Below, piece by piece: positions 17,875-26,652 of a stretch of DNA of 64,000 bases. The notes under the pieces were generated by a model. It had not been told where the DNA came from. It saw nothing but the letters and a program-made list of their open reading frames with translations, and did no database searches. The position numbers and the translations under genes are program-made. Source of the DNA: an uncultured Eubacteriales bacterium (GTDB taxonomy: Bacteria; Bacillota; Clostridia; Lachnospirales; Lachnospiraceae); the NCBI GenBank assembly GCA_900319795.1, contig ONPU01000014.1:1-64000 (forward strand), written 5' to 3'. Position 1 is the stretch's first letter. Each line of letters begins with the position of its first letter.

Positions 17875-18939
17875 ATGGATTTAATGCAGACAATGGAGCG
17901 AATCGTTCCTCCATATGAAAAAGCGGAAGCGGCATGCCGCAAGCACTGGAACAGCCTCGGAAAACCGCTCTACGGACTGGGCGAGTTCGAGGAGATTCTG
18001 GTCAGGATCGCGGGTATGCAGCGTACGCCGATGCCGGATATCCGGAAAAAAGCGCTTGTGGTATTCTGCGCGGACAACGGGGTTGTGGCGGAAGGCGTCA
18101 GCCAGACCGGCCGGGAAGTGACGGCGATCGTCGCCGAAAACTTCGTGGACGGACGTTCCTGCGCGTCGATTATGTGCAAAAGAGCAGGAGCGGATCTGTT
18201 TCCGGTGGACGTCGGAATGGCGCGGGATACTCGCGTGGAGATGCGAAAATGCCGTCAGGGCACGTCGAATATCGCGCAGGGACCGGCAATGAGCCGCGAA
18301 GAAGCTGTATTTGCCATTGAAGCGGGCATCGAGAAGGCTGAGGAACTGGTTCGGTCAGGCTATCGGATTCTCGGCTCCGGTGAAATGGGGATCGGAAATA
18401 CCACGACTGCCTCTGCCGTGTCTTCGGTACTTCTTAAAAAAGACCCGGAGGAAATGGCCGGATACGGCGCCGGCCTTACCGACGAAGGGCTGATCCGCAA
18501 AAAAGAAGTGATCCGAAGAGCCATTCGAATCAACAGACCGGATCCGTCTGATCCGATCGACGTTCTTTCAAAAGTCGGAGGTTTCGATATCGCCGCCATG
18601 GCCGGACTCTTTCTCGGAGGCGCGGCATCAGGCATTCCCGTAGTGATTGACGGTCTGATCTCCGCCGCCGCAGCCATGCTGGCAGTTCGTATGGCACCGC
18701 TTTGCCGGTCCTATATGCTCGCTTCCCATATGTCGTCAGAACCGGGAGTCGAAACCATTTTCCGGGCTCTTCAGATCGATCCCGTCATCCATGCGGGCAT
18801 GCATCTGGGAGAAGGAACCGGGGCGGCGGCGCTGTTTCCGCTGCTGGATATGTGCGCGGACGTTTATTACGGAATGGCGACATTTGACGGGATTTCCGTA
18901 CCGGCCTACGAGGATTATCATAAAAAGGAAACGAGATGA
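17875..18939 (+). CDS. cobT: Nicotinate-nucleotide:dimethylbenzimidazole phosphoribosyltransferase
   Basis: This 354-residue protein makes alpha-ribazole phosphate, the lower ligand precursor of cobalamin, from a base and nicotinate mononucleotide. It shows CADNGVVAEGVSQTG near the N-terminus, GEMGIGNTTTASAV in the middle and HLGEGTGAA near the C-terminus with the catalytic Glu at about 313 (Glu317 in Salmonella CobT). Length is typical. Its last four bases overlap the cobU start (ATGA), indicating coupled translation. Which base it activates (dimethylbenzimidazole, adenine or other) cannot be told from sequence. Confidence 0.96.
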   Translation: MDLMQTMERIVPPYEKAEAACRKHWNSLGKPLYGLGEFEEILVRIAGMQRTPMPDIRKKALVVFCADNGVVAEGVSQTGREVTAIVAENFVDGRSCASIMCKRAGADLFPVDVGMARDTRVEMRKCRQGTSNIAQGPAMSREEAVFAIEAGIEKAEELVRSGYRILGSGEMGIGNTTTASAVSSVLLKKDPEEMAGYGAGLTDEGLIRKKEVIRRAIRINRPDPSDPIDVLSKVGGFDIAAMAGLFLGGAASGIPVVIDGLISAAAAMLAVRMAPLCRSYMLASHMSSEPGVETIFRALQIDPVIHAGMHLGEGTGAAALFPLLDMCADVYYGMATFDGISVPAYEDYHKKETR

Positions 18940-19544
18940 AAGACCGGGACACAAATCAGGGAAAACTGATCCTTATCACGGGCGGGGCATCAAGCGGAAA
19001 ATCCGAATACGCGGAGAGTCTTGCCGTGTCCATGAATACAGAGCCAAAGGCACAGACGCTTTGGTATCTGGCGACGATGCATCCGGATCTAAAAGATCCG
19101 GAGACCGTCAGGCGCATCGAAAAACACCGAAAGGCGCGCGAGGGAAAAGGGTTCCGGACAGTCGAGCAGGAGCGGGATCTCATGATGATCATGGATCTGT
19201 TCCGAAAGGGCGACATCATTCTCATGGAAGACCTTCCGAACCTGCTCGCGAATGAGATGTTTTCGCCCGCGCTCGCTGAGGATCCCGAGGGAATGTCGAT
19301 TCTTCAATCGAGGGCAGCACTCTATGCTTTTCTCGTAAGAAAGATTCTTCATCCGCTCAGCCAGTGGAAAGAAAACGGGATCCGCATTCTGGTGGTCGGA
19401 AGCAGAATTTCCGAAGACCTGCTCGCTGTGGATGAGAGCGTCGCCGCATACAGCGACGGCCTGATGTTCGTTCAAAGGGAGCTCGGAAAAATGGCGTCCG
19501 CAGTGACGGAAGTGGTATGCGGAATCCCTCTTTGCTGCAAATGA
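18936..19544 (+). CDS. cobU: Adenosylcobinamide kinase / guanylyltransferase
   Basis: The 202-residue protein shows P-loop GGASSGKSEYAE near residue 13, WYLATMHPDLKDPETVRRI, and the HRKAREGKGF region that carries the guanylylated His in CobU, followed by DLMMIMDLF and MEDLPNLLANEMF. It phosphorylates adenosylcobinamide and then attaches GMP, the activation step before CobS. The motifs are intact, in contrast to the CobU-like domain fused to CobQ two genes on. Start ATG 18936 overlaps the cobT stop. Confidence 0.92.
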   Translation: MKDRDTNQGKLILITGGASSGKSEYAESLAVSMNTEPKAQTLWYLATMHPDLKDPETVRRIEKHRKAREGKGFRTVEQERDLMMIMDLFRKGDIILMEDLPNLLANEMFSPALAEDPEGMSILQSRAALYAFLVRKILHPLSQWKENGIRILVVGSRISEDLLAVDESVAAYSDGLMFVQRELGKMASAVTEVVCGIPLCCK

Positions 19545-19585
19545 AAACAGATGACCGGGCAGAAAATGCCCGTAAGGAGACATAC

Positions 19586-20440
19586 ATGAACATAAAATCG
19601 TCAATCCTCAACAGCATCCTGGCTGCATTTGCTTCGTATTCCAGGATACCGGTGCCGGCAGCCGACTGGGATGAAAATAAGACCCGGTGGCAGATCTGCT
19701 TTTTCCCTCTGGTGGGAGCGGTAATCGGAATCTTCTGGTGTGTCGCGGCTGCGGGGCTGACAGCCGTCGGGACGGAGCCGGTACTGACGGGGGCAGTGCT
19801 GACCATTCTGCCTGTTTTTTTGACGGGCGGAATCCATATGGACGGTTTCCTCGATACCTCTGACGCAATGCATTCCTGGAGATCGAGCGAGGAGCAGATG
19901 CGCATCCTGGATGATCCCCATATCGGCGCGTTCGCGTTTATCTATGGCAGTTTTTATCTGATTCTCTATTTCGGTTTTTCCGTTCAGCTGGCTCAGATTT
20001 TAAGAGAGATCTTTTTGGGAAATGCCGCATTTGCGGGCTTACTGGGCAGATCGGCAGGGACTCTGGTACCTGTGGCTTCCTGCTTTATTATCAGCCGGGC
20101 ACTCAGCGCGCTGGCCGTGATCTATTTTCCAAAGTCGAGAAAGAACGGGTCCTTGAAAAAAGCAGCAGACGCAGCGGATCCGAAGGCCGGTACTGTCGTG
20201 AAGGTGACTCTGGCGGTTCTGTTCGCTGCTTTTATCATCAGCTCGGTACTCTTTAAAATGCCCGCACTCCCGCTTCTTCCGGCCGCGGCAGTTCTGTTCA
20301 TGTACAGATACCGTAGTATGGCAATGAAGCGCTTCGGCGGCATCAGCGGAGACCTGGCCGGCTGGTTTCTTGTAAACTCAGAGCTGATCATGCTGGCTGT
20401 CGGGGTCATTCTGCTGATGCTCCGTTTCACCGCGGTCTGA
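19586..20440 (+). CDS. cobS: Adenosylcobinamide-GDP ribazoletransferase (cobalamin synthase)
   Basis: Start ATG 19586 follows GTAAGGAGA. The 284-residue membrane protein has the CobS motifs YSRIPVP, GGIHMDGFLDTSDA and DDPHIGAFA, with several hydrophobic segments through the C-terminal half. It joins adenosylcobinamide-GDP with alpha-ribazole (phosphate) at the membrane, the last assembly step. The middle region around residues 165-210 contains a Lys-rich insert. It lies 42 bases behind cobU. Confidence 0.93.
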   Translation: MNIKSSILNSILAAFASYSRIPVPAADWDENKTRWQICFFPLVGAVIGIFWCVAAAGLTAVGTEPVLTGAVLTILPVFLTGGIHMDGFLDTSDAMHSWRSSEEQMRILDDPHIGAFAFIYGSFYLILYFGFSVQLAQILREIFLGNAAFAGLLGRSAGTLVPVASCFIISRALSALAVIYFPKSRKNGSLKKAADAADPKAGTVVKVTLAVLFAAFIISSVLFKMPALPLLPAAAVLFMYRYRSMAMKRFGGISGDLAGWFLVNSELIMLAVGVILLMLRFTAV

Positions 20441-20485
20441 AGCACACGGTGAATGGCGAAGTGACGGGAATCGAAGGAGAAGAAG

Positions 20486-22990
20486 ATGCTTTATTTCATA
20501 ACAGGCGGAGAGGGAAACGGTCAGGAGGAATACGCGCGGGAGCATTTTCCGGAAATGACAGTTTTCGGTAATTATCTCAAAACGGTGGAAGACGAGCTGC
20601 ATAAGGGGGAGGACCCTCTCCTGAAGGCGGAAGAGCTTCTTCGGTCTTTCGCGGATTCGGATCTGGTGATCTGGACCTGCGAAACCGGCTGCGGCATTGT
20701 GCCCGCGGACGCGGCGGCAAGGAGACTGAGAGAGGTTTCGGGACGGGTCAACTGCTATTTCGCGAAGAGGGCCGCCATCGTCATCCGTATGGTGTGCGGG
20801 ATCGGAACTGTCATAAAGGACACCCGTTCCGGACAAACGGATTTCCCGCATGCCGGAAAAAAAGCCCGCCGGGCCCGTTCGATCATGGTGCTCGGAACCA
20901 TGTCCGGTGCCGGAAAAAGCCTGATCGCGGCGGGACTTTGCAGGATTTTTGCTGACGACGGATACAGTGTTGCCCCGTTTAAGGCCCAGAATATGGCCCT
21001 GAACTCCTTTGTTACGGAAAACGGGGAGGAGATGGGGCGGGCCCAGGCGGTACAGGCCGAGGCCTGCCGGCGGAAACCGGACGTCCGCATGAATCCGATT
21101 CTTCTGAAGCCGACCACGGACAAGGGCTCCCAGATCATCGTGATGGGCCACCCCGTCGCGGATATGGGAGCAGCGGAGTACTACAGGAGGAAACAGGAGT
21201 ATCTCCCCTATGTGGAGGAAGCCTTTGAATCCCTTGCTTCTGAAAATGACATCCTCGTACTCGAAGGGGCAGGCAGTCCCGCCGAGATCAACCTGAAAGA
21301 GCATGACATCGTCAATATGAAAATGGCGTCCTTCGCGGATGCCCCGGTCATCCTGGTCGGAAATATCGACCCCGGAGGGGTTTTCGCGCAGCTCTACGGC
21401 ACGGTCATGCTGCTCGATGAGAATGAGAGAGACCGGATCCGGGGACTGATCATCAACAAATTCCGGGGTGATCTGTCGATCCTCGAACCCGGGATCGGCA
21501 TGCTGGAAGAAAAAACAGGAAAGAAAGTGCTGGGCGTGGTTCCGTACGCGGATCTCAATCTGGAGCCGGAGGACTCTCTGGATATGGAAGAGCGTCTCTT
21601 AAGAAAAGACGCGTCCGGGATCGGTCCAAAAACTTCCGCCCCTGATTTTCTGGACATCGCTGTAATCCGGCTGCCGAAAATATCCAATTTTACGGATTTT
21701 GAAGCCCTTCACATGGAACCGGATGTGCGGATTCGCTACATTTCCGATCCGTCGGAACTGAAAGAACCCGATCTGATCATCCTGCCGGGAACGAAAAGTA
21801 CAATCGCGGATCTTACATGGCTTCGACAGACAGGGCTTGAAAAGGCCATTCGCGAAGCGCATGCAGGAGGCAGTTTCCTCATGGGAATCTGCGGAGGCTA
21901 TCAGATGCTCGGAAGAACGATCAGCGATCCGGAGGGCATGGAGAACCGGAACGAGATGGAGGGAATGGGTTTTCTCGGCATGGACACGGTATTTTTCGGG
22001 GAAAAAGTCCTGAAACAGACCGAGACGCTGTCCGATTTCGGGATCCCGGAAATCGACGGGAAGAGAATCCGCGGATACGAGGTCCATATGGGAAAAGACG
22101 GAAGCGGCATGAGGGAAAGCCGCGGAAATGGCAGCGTCATCGGAACGTATATTCACGGCGTTTTTGACGAGGAGGAATTCCGAAGCGCTTTCCTTGAGTA
22201 TCTCATTTCCCGAAAAGGCGGGAAAAGGGATTTGGCCGGTACGAGCGGTAAAACTTACCGTGAGTTCAAAGAGGAACAGTATGTGAAACTGGCTCAGCTT
22301 TTGAGAGAGCATCTGGACATCCCGGAACTCTATCGGATGATGGGACTTATGCCGCGCAGCTGTCTGAAACCTGCGGAGATTGAGAAAAGAAGTTTTGAGA
22401 TCCTGACCGGGGAGCTTAAGGAGCAGGGGATCGTCCTGAAAGGAGATACCGCGCCGGTCATCCAAAGGTGCATTCACACCACGGCAGATTTCGACTATGC
22501 CAAAACGCTCTGCTTTTCGCCCGGGGCAGTTCCGAAACTGGAAGAGCTGATCCGTTCCGGCGCGACGATCGTGACGGATACCAATATGGCGCTTTCGGGG
22601 ATCAACACGAGAGAACTTCAGCGATACGGTGCGAAAGCATGCTGTTTTATGGCGGATGAGGAAGTGGCGCGAGAGGCGGCGGAACGAGGCATTACCAGGG
22701 CTTCCGTCAGTATGGAAAAGGCGATGAGGCTTCCGGGGACGGTGGTATTTGTCTCGGGAAATGCTCCCACAGCCCTAATGACACTCTGGGAACACTATAC
22801 GAATGGCGATTACAATCCCGCATTTATCATCGGCGTTCCCGTTGGTTTTGTAAATGTGGAGTCTGCCAAAGAGCTGATCATGGGCACGGAGATTCCCCAC
22901 ATTGTCAACCGCGGGCGCAAAGGCGGCAGCAACGTTGCCGCAGCCATTGTCAACGCCGTGCTCTACGGAATGAGGGACCGGACGCGATGA
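20486..22990 (+). CDS. cobQ-cbiC: Fusion: degenerate CobU-like domain + CobQ/CbiP + CbiC
   Basis: GAAGGAGAAG precedes the ATG. Residues 1-115 resemble CobU (TCETGCGIVPADAAARR, then VCGIGTVIKD), but the P-loop reads GGEGNGQEE and lacks the Lys, so kinase activity is doubtful. Residues about 131-610 are cobyric acid synthase: P-loop GTMSGAGKS, PFKAQNMALNSFVT, GNIDPGGVFAQLYGT, and a glutamine amidotransferase with Cys near 469 (GICGGYQ) and His near 557 (TYIHGVF). It amidates four side chains of the corrin ring. Residues about 620-834 are CbiC, the precorrin-8 methylmutase, with catalytic His near 663 (RCIHTTADFDYA). The stop overlaps the cbiD start. Confidence 0.9.
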   Translation: MLYFITGGEGNGQEEYAREHFPEMTVFGNYLKTVEDELHKGEDPLLKAEELLRSFADSDLVIWTCETGCGIVPADAAARRLREVSGRVNCYFAKRAAIVIRMVCGIGTVIKDTRSGQTDFPHAGKKARRARSIMVLGTMSGAGKSLIAAGLCRIFADDGYSVAPFKAQNMALNSFVTENGEEMGRAQAVQAEACRRKPDVRMNPILLKPTTDKGSQIIVMGHPVADMGAAEYYRRKQEYLPYVEEAFESLASENDILVLEGAGSPAEINLKEHDIVNMKMASFADAPVILVGNIDPGGVFAQLYGTVMLLDENERDRIRGLIINKFRGDLSILEPGIGMLEEKTGKKVLGVVPYADLNLEPEDSLDMEERLLRKDASGIGPKTSAPDFLDIAVIRLPKISNFTDFEALHMEPDVRIRYISDPSELKEPDLIILPGTKSTIADLTWLRQTGLEKAIREAHAGGSFLMGICGGYQMLGRTISDPEGMENRNEMEGMGFLGMDTVFFGEKVLKQTETLSDFGIPEIDGKRIRGYEVHMGKDGSGMRESRGNGSVIGTYIHGVFDEEEFRSAFLEYLISRKGGKRDLAGTSGKTYREFKEEQYVKLAQLLREHLDIPELYRMMGLMPRSCLKPAEIEKRSFEILTGELKEQGIVLKGDTAPVIQRCIHTTADFDYAKTLCFSPGAVPKLEELIRSGATIVTDTNMALSGINTRELQRYGAKACCFMADEEVAREAAERGITRASVSMEKAMRLPGTVVFVSGNAPTALMTLWEHYTNGDYNPAFIIGVPVGFVNVESAKELIMGTEIPHIVNRGRKGGSNVAAAIVNAVLYGMRDRTR

Positions 22991-24102
22991 GTGAACAGAA
23001 AGAACCATATGTCTTTACTACGGGAAGCTGCGCCGCGGCCGCGTCGAAAGCGGCGGCTTTTATGCTGATCTCCGGGAAAAGGAAAGAACAGATCCGAATA
23101 GAGACTCCGGCCGGCATCCCGTTTGAGGTAAAGCTTCAGAATATCGAAATCGAGGAAGGACGGGCCTTTTGCGCTGTGCGCAAAGGATCCGGTGAGGATC
23201 CGGATGTGACAGCCGGCTGCCTCATATGCGCTCTGGCGGAACCTTCCGCGGACGGAAAAGGAGAAGTGATGATTTCCGGCGGGGAAGGAGTCGGAGTCGT
23301 CACCCGCCCCGGACTCGACCAGAAGGTGGGAAATGCCGCGATCAACTCCGTCCCGAGAAGCATGATCGAAAAAGAAGTAAAGGAAGTCATGTCCTTCCTC
23401 GATTATCACGATTCGGTCCGGATTACGATCTCCGTTCCGAACGGCCTTGAGCTTGCCGAAAAAACCTTCAATCCGAGACTGGGGATTGAGGGCGGTATTT
23501 CCATAATCGGAACGAGCGGCATCGTGGAACCGATGAGCACGAAAGCTCTTCTTATGACGATCCGTCTGGAGCTGCGCCAGCGAAAAGAGTGCGGAGAACA
23601 AATCGCGGTCGTGGCGCCGGGGAACTATGGAATGCATTTCCTGAAAGATTATTACAGGTATGATCTGGACCACGCCGTCAAATGCTCGAATTTCATCGGC
23701 CAGACCATCGATCTGGCAAAGGAAGAGGGTTTTACGCGTCTCATTCTCGTCGGACACGCGGGAAAACTGGTCAAGGTTTCGGGCGGCATTATGAATACGC
23801 ATTCCAAAGAGGCGGACTGCCGCATGGAACTGATCGCGGCTGCTGCGGTACGCTGCCATACCCCTTCGCGGGCAGTCCTCGAGATCCTGGACGCGGCCAC
23901 CACGGAGGAAGCCTGCGGCATCCTGAAGAAAGAGGGAAAGCTGCAGGAGTGTTTTGCTCTCATTACAGACCGGATCTCTTATCATCTGAATAAAAGGGCA
24001 GGGGACCGCATGGACGTACAGTGCATTGTCTATTCCGTTGAGTACGGAATTTTAGGGAAGACCGGCAGGGCTGAAGAGTATCTTAGGGAGGTGACGGAAT
24101 GA
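22987..24102 (+). CDS. cbiD: Cobalt-precorrin-5B C1-methyltransferase
   Basis: This 371-residue protein begins with the CbiD signature FTTGSCAAAASKAAAFML and continues with GEGVGVVTRPGLDQKVG and GTSGIVEPMSTKAL. CbiD uses S-adenosylmethionine to methylate C1 after ring contraction and is a marker of the oxygen-independent route. ATGA overlaps at both ends (with the CobQ-CbiC fusion and with cbiF) indicate tightly coupled translation. Confidence 0.96.
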   Translation: MSEQKEPYVFTTGSCAAAASKAAAFMLISGKRKEQIRIETPAGIPFEVKLQNIEIEEGRAFCAVRKGSGEDPDVTAGCLICALAEPSADGKGEVMISGGEGVGVVTRPGLDQKVGNAAINSVPRSMIEKEVKEVMSFLDYHDSVRITISVPNGLELAEKTFNPRLGIEGGISIIGTSGIVEPMSTKALLMTIRLELRQRKECGEQIAVVAPGNYGMHFLKDYYRYDLDHAVKCSNFIGQTIDLAKEEGFTRLILVGHAGKLVKVSGGIMNTHSKEADCRMELIAAAAVRCHTPSRAVLEILDAATTEEACGILKKEGKLQECFALITDRISYHLNKRAGDRMDVQCIVYSVEYGILGKTGRAEEYLREVTE

Positions 24103-24866
24103 TTTCGTTTGTAGGAGCAGGACCGGGCGCGGCGGATCTGATTACCGTGCGCGGAAAGCGTCTTCTGGAAGAAGCGGATGTGGTGATCTACGCGGGAAGT
24201 CTCGTCAATCCGGAACTTCTCAGTTATGCGAAAAAGGATGCGGCGCTGTATAACAGCGCGAAGATGACACTGGAAGAGCTGACGGACGTAATGTGCCGCG
24301 CACATCAGGAAGGCCTGAATGCAGTCCGTCTTCACAGCGGCGAGCCCAGTATCTACGGAGCCGTGCGCGAGCAGATGGACCGTCTGAGAGAGCTGGGCAT
24401 TCCGTATGAGTCCTGTCCTGGGGTGAGCGCCTGTTTCGGTGCGGCTGCCGCGCTCAATCTGGAATATACGCTGCCGGGGGTTACACAGACCCTCATCATT
24501 ACCAGAATGGAAGGAAGGACTCCCGTGCCGGAGGAGGAGAAGATCGAGAAACTGGCCGCCCACCGCTCTTCGATGGCCATTTACCTCAGCTCCGGCATGC
24601 TGGAACAGCTGAGTGAAAGGCTTATGGCAGGGGGCTATCCAGCGGATACGCCGGCAGCCCTCGTCTATAAAGCGACGTGGCCTGAGGAACAAAAGATCCT
24701 CTGTACGGTAGGAACTCTTGGCGAAGCCGGTGCTTCGAATGGGATTGACCACAGTGCGGTCGTTCTCGTCGGGGACGCGGTCAAACCGGACAGCTATCTT
24801 CGGTCCGGACTTTATGATCCGTATTTTTCACACGGTTTCAGAAGCAGTAAAATGAGCAGCGAATGA
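24099..24866 (+). CDS. cbiF: Cobalt-precorrin-4 C11-methyltransferase
   Basis: This 255-residue tetrapyrrole methylase has SAM-binding FVGAGPGAADLITVRG at the start, DVVIYAGSLVNPELL, GEPSIYGAVREQMDRL and TRMEGRTPVPEEEKI, all typical of CbiF/CobM. It methylates C11 in the cytoplasm before CbiG opens the lactone. Length is normal. Its start overlaps the cbiD stop. Confidence 0.95.
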   Translation: MISFVGAGPGAADLITVRGKRLLEEADVVIYAGSLVNPELLSYAKKDAALYNSAKMTLEELTDVMCRAHQEGLNAVRLHSGEPSIYGAVREQMDRLRELGIPYESCPGVSACFGAAAALNLEYTLPGVTQTLIITRMEGRTPVPEEEKIEKLAAHRSSMAIYLSSGMLEQLSERLMAGGYPADTPAALVYKATWPEEQKILCTVGTLGEAGASNGIDHSAVVLVGDAVKPDSYLRSGLYDPYFSHGFRSSKMSSE

Positions 24867-24886
24867 TTTCGAAAGCGGAGGAAGAG

Positions 24887-25855
24887 ATGAAGAAAGCAGC
24901 AATCTGTTTTACCCAAAAGGGGCAGGAACTGGCCTTGAGGATCAATGCCGCCGCCCGGGCGGCAGGTCTTGTTGATACGGGAGAGGAGTATTTGCAGCTT
25001 TCATTCAAGTGCTCTCTTTCGGAGTGGGTCGGGCTGCATTTTCAGGAACATGATGCCCTGATCTTCATTGGAGCCACGGGGATTGCCGTTCGTGCAATCG
25101 CGCCGTTTGTAAGGGATAAACTGACAGACAGTCCGGTAATCGTCATTGACGATCTGGGGCAGTTTGTCATTCCCCTTCTTTCCGGGCACGCGGGAGGAGC
25201 CAATAAACTGGCGGCTACAATCGCGGAGCTGATCGGAGCCGTTCCGGTGATTACGACCGCGACGGATCACCACGGAGCCTTCTCCGCCGATGTCTTTGCC
25301 TCCGAATACGGCCTTCAGATCGCCAACCGCGAGGGCATCAAAAAAGTATCCGCCAAAGCGATCGAAGGGAAGCCCGTTACGCTGTCCGTAAAGAACTATC
25401 CGCCCGAAGAGCCGGTGGATCTCATCGTGGCGGATGAGACGGACCGGGAGTACTCGCTTCTTCTGAAACCGAAGCCCTATACGCTGGGGGTCGGTATGAA
25501 GCGGGATACGGATGCGTCCCGGGCGGAGGAGTTCTTCCGAAAGATTCTTTCGGAAAATGAAATCTCAATCGGAGAACTCTACGCGGTCTGCACCATCGAA
25601 TGCAAGCGCGATGAGCCGGCTATCCGTACATTTTGCAGAAAATACAGTCTTCCGCTGATCACCTTCGACACGGAGCTGCTGAAAAAGGCGCAGGGAGAAT
25701 TTACTTCTTCCGCGTTTGTCGAGAAGACCGTGGGCGTTGACAATGTATGTGAAAGAGCGGCAGTGCTCGGGGCCGGTCCCGGAGGAGAGCTGATCATGAA
25801 AAAACACTCCGGCGGAGGAATTACAGCCGCGATCGCTAAAAGACGCGGGGTTTGA
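24887..25855 (+). CDS. cbiG: Cobalt-precorrin-5A hydrolase
   Basis: ATG 24887 is preferred because AGCGGAGGAAGAG precedes it; ATG 24863, overlapping the cbiF stop, is also in frame. The 322-residue protein shows GATGIAVRAIAPFVRDK, LLSGHAGGANKLA and ATDHHGAFSAD of CbiG, and the C-terminal CobE/CbiG domain (LGVGMKRDTDASRAEEFF). It opens the delta-lactone and releases acetaldehyde. The short 54-base gap to cbiH is one of the few spacers in the operon. Confidence 0.94.
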   Translation: MKKAAICFTQKGQELALRINAAARAAGLVDTGEEYLQLSFKCSLSEWVGLHFQEHDALIFIGATGIAVRAIAPFVRDKLTDSPVIVIDDLGQFVIPLLSGHAGGANKLAATIAELIGAVPVITTATDHHGAFSADVFASEYGLQIANREGIKKVSAKAIEGKPVTLSVKNYPPEEPVDLIVADETDREYSLLLKPKPYTLGVGMKRDTDASRAEEFFRKILSENEISIGELYAVCTIECKRDEPAIRTFCRKYSLPLITFDTELLKKAQGEFTSSAFVEKTVGVDNVCERAAVLGAGPGGELIMKKHSGGGITAAIAKRRGV

Positions 25856-25909
25856 TGAGCTTAAAAGTCGCGGAGACTGATGAATAAACAGAAACGGGGT
25901 TGAAGTGAG

Positions 25910-26641
25910 ATGGACAAAAGAATCTTTGTGGTGGGAATCGGACCGGGAGACAAAGGCATGCTGACACCGGATGCCTATAAGGCACTCCATGCTTCGGATG
26001 TTCTCGTGGGATACCCGCTTTATCTGGATCTTCTGGGAGAAGAATTCGCGGAAAAAGAGCAGCTTTCCACTCCGATGCGGAAGGAGAGAGAGCGCTGTGT
26101 TCTCTGCCTTCAGGAAGCGGATAAGGGGAAGACGGTGTCCCTTGTCTCAAGCGGAGACCCGGGGGTTTACGGCCTCGCGTCTTTGATGCTGGAGGTCGGA
26201 AGGGACCGGCCGGATATCCCGATCACCGTGATTCCGGGAATCACAGCTGCGCTCTCGGGAGCGGCTGTATTGGGAGCTCCGGTCAATCACGATTTCTGCC
26301 TGATCAGCTTAAGCGATCTCCTTACTCCCTGGGAAGTGATCGAGAAGCGCCTTTGCGCCGCGGCTGCCGGGGATTTCGTAATTGTGATCTACAATCCCGC
26401 GAGCCGCAAAAGGCCGGAGCATCTGAAGAAAGCCGTGGAGATCCTGCTTCGAAGCCTGCCGGGAGAGCGGCCCTGCGGCCTTGTTGAGAATATTGGCAGA
26501 GACGGCATGAAATCGGAGATCTGCACGTTGGCAGAACTTGGACGGAAAGAAGCCAATATGTTCACGACAGTCTTTATCGGCAGTTCGGCGACCGAAGTGA
26601 TCGGGGGCAGGCTGGTGACGAAAAGAGGCTATTCAAGATAA
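25910..26641 (+). CDS. cbiH: Cobalt-precorrin-3 C17-methyltransferase
   Basis: This 243-residue tetrapyrrole methylase has VVGIGPGDKGMLTPDA at the start, SSGDPGVYGLASLMLEV, ISLSDLLTPWEVIEKRL, and VIYNPASRKRPEHL, which identify CbiH/CobJ. It methylates C17 and drives ring contraction with lactone formation. The ribosome site (GAAGTGAG) is weak compared with its neighbours. Confidence 0.95.
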   Translation: MDKRIFVVGIGPGDKGMLTPDAYKALHASDVLVGYPLYLDLLGEEFAEKEQLSTPMRKERERCVLCLQEADKGKTVSLVSSGDPGVYGLASLMLEVGRDRPDIPITVIPGITAALSGAAVLGAPVNHDFCLISLSDLLTPWEVIEKRLCAAAAGDFVIVIYNPASRKRPEHLKKAVEILLRSLPGERPCGLVENIGRDGMKSEICTLAELGRKEANMFTTVFIGSSATEVIGGRLVTKRGYSR

Positions 26642-26652
26642 GGGCGGAAGAG

